Shown here piece after piece: positions 5,757 to 6,545 of a stretch of 6,545 nt of DNA. A model generated the notes under the pieces. It was not told the DNA's origin, ran no database searches, and saw only the letters and a program-made list of their open reading frames with translations. Origin of the DNA: Gemmatimonadota bacterium (lineage in GTDB: Bacteria; Gemmatimonadota; Gemmatimonadetes; Gemmatimonadales; GWC2-71-9); the NCBI GenBank assembly GCA_003221075.1, contig QHUF01000024.1, positions 1 to 6,545 of the forward strand, written 5' to 3'. The translations under genes and the position numbers were made by a program. Each line of letters starts with the position of its first letter. Position 1 is the stretch's first letter.

Positions 5757-6545
5757 ATGTACAAACCGGCAATCCACACTCTTGCACTGCTCGTCGGCGC
5801 CGCCCTGGCGTGGCCCGTCGCGAGCTCGGCGCAAGCATTCAAGGTCGCGAAGTACAGTATCGGCGGCGACGGCGGCACCGACTATTTGACCGCGGAGCCC
5901 GGCACGGGACGCGTGTTCGTGTCGCGCAGCACGCATGTCATGGTGATTGACGGGGCCTCCGGGAAGGTGCTTGGTGACATCCCCGACACGCCGCGCAATC
6001 ACGGCATCGCGCTGGCGCCCAAGTCGGGCCATGGATTCATTACGAGCGCCGGCGATTCGACCGTGGAGATGTTCGACATCGCGACCCTCGCCGTCATCAA
6101 ACGGATCCCGGTGCCGACCGGTGGCCTCGACGGCATCATGTACGACGATTTCTCCGACCGCATCATTCTCACCAACCACAGTCGTCCGATCGGCACCGTG
6201 GTCGCCATCGACCCGAAGAGCGGCGCCATCGTCGGCACCGTGCAGCTCGAGGACGACTCGCCCGAGGGCGCGGCCAGCGACGGCAAGGGCAAGATCTTCG
6301 TCAACAACGAAGGCAAGAGCACCATTCAAGTGATCGACGAGAAGACGATGACGGCCGTCGCGTCGTGGCCGCTCGCACCGTGCGAGGGGCCGACCGGCAT
6401 CGCCTACGACCGCGCCACCGACCGCATTTTCTCGGGGTGCGGCAAGACGTCGGTGGTGGTGGACGCGCGGACGGGGAAGATCGTCGCCACGATCGCCAAC
6501 GGCGATGGCGTCGACGCCCTGGGGTGGGATCCGGTACAGAAGTTG
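5757..6545 (+). CDS. Secreted YVTN/YncE-like beta-propeller protein, 3' partial
   Basis: The frame is open from the ATG at 5757 to the right edge (263 codons, no stop). A Sec signal peptide covers about residues 1-27 (core HTLALLVGAALAWPVASSAQA). The mature part has repeated blades of about 40 residues: VFVSRSTHVMVIDGASGKVL (53-72), GFITSAGDSTVEMFDIATL (93-111), IILTNHSRPIGTVVAIDP (136-153), IFVNNEGKSTIQVIDEKT (180-197) and IFSGCGKTSVVVDARTGK (224-241). This is the pattern of YVTN-family/YncE-like seven-bladed propellers, which usually need roughly 320-340 residues, so perhaps the last quarter is missing. Cys209 and Cys228 could form a disulfide after export. The fold is clear, but these proteins bind varied ligands and no catalytic role can be assigned. 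The gene shares a 149-base divergent promoter region with the PepSY-like gene. Confidence 0.86.
   Translation, partial: MYKPAIHTLALLVGAALAWPVASSAQAFKVAKYSIGGDGGTDYLTAEPGTGRVFVSRSTHVMVIDGASGKVLGDIPDTPRNHGIALAPKSGHGFITSAGDSTVEMFDIATLAVIKRIPVPTGGLDGIMYDDFSDRIILTNHSRPIGTVVAIDPKSGAIVGTVQLEDDSPEGAASDGKGKIFVNNEGKSTIQVIDEKTMTAVASWPLAPCEGPTGIAYDRATDRIFSGCGKTSVVVDARTGKIVATIANGDGVDALGWDPVQKL

Overview
The window is high-GC bacterial DNA with compact gene spacing. Three proteins begin with Sec-type signal peptides, and the families present are an M61 peptidase, a large Asp-box (BNR) propeller protein, a PepSY-like protein and a YVTN/YncE-type propeller. This combination is typical of soil Gemmatimonadota or Acidobacteriota (Vicinamibacter-like). 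That placement is inferred from family content and style; no rRNA or other marker gene is present.

Left part (1-1861, + strand): the body of an M61-family metallopeptidase that starts upstream of the window. It keeps its zinc site but appears damaged in two ways. A GC-rich hairpin repeat lies in frame near 1140-1203. Near 1405-1415 the protein homology jumps from one reading frame to another, with loss of most of a PDZ-like domain. The displaced C-terminus ends at 1622, two bases before a tatA-type gene (1625-1861).

Middle (1908-5108, + strand): a 1066-residue secreted protein with about eleven Asp-box motifs (sortilin/VPS10-like, BNR beta-propellers), followed by a beta-sandwich-like region and a helical tail. 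The tatA gene and this gene both have a -10-like hexamer exactly six bases before the ATG and no Shine-Dalgarno sequence, which suggests leaderless transcription.

Right part (5109-6545): a small exported protein with two PepSY-like repeats on the - strand (5119-5607) is transcribed divergently from a YVTN/YncE-like beta-propeller protein (from 5757, open at the right edge). The 149-base region between them is the most information-rich non-coding part of the window. On the - strand it reads: a CTGTAAG direct repeat with 11-bp period, an 11-base gap, a TAGAAT -10 box, then a Shine-Dalgarno site. This is the layout of a promoter activated by a PhoB/OmpR-family response regulator. A perfect 7-bp inverted repeat also overlaps the -10 box. 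The + strand gene has its own TAGAAT box and an AGGAG ribosome-binding site.

I found no CRISPR array, tRNA, rRNA, transposase or phage gene. I see no convincing new multi-gene system. The most useful leads are the divergent regulatory region and the double lesion in the M61 gene.
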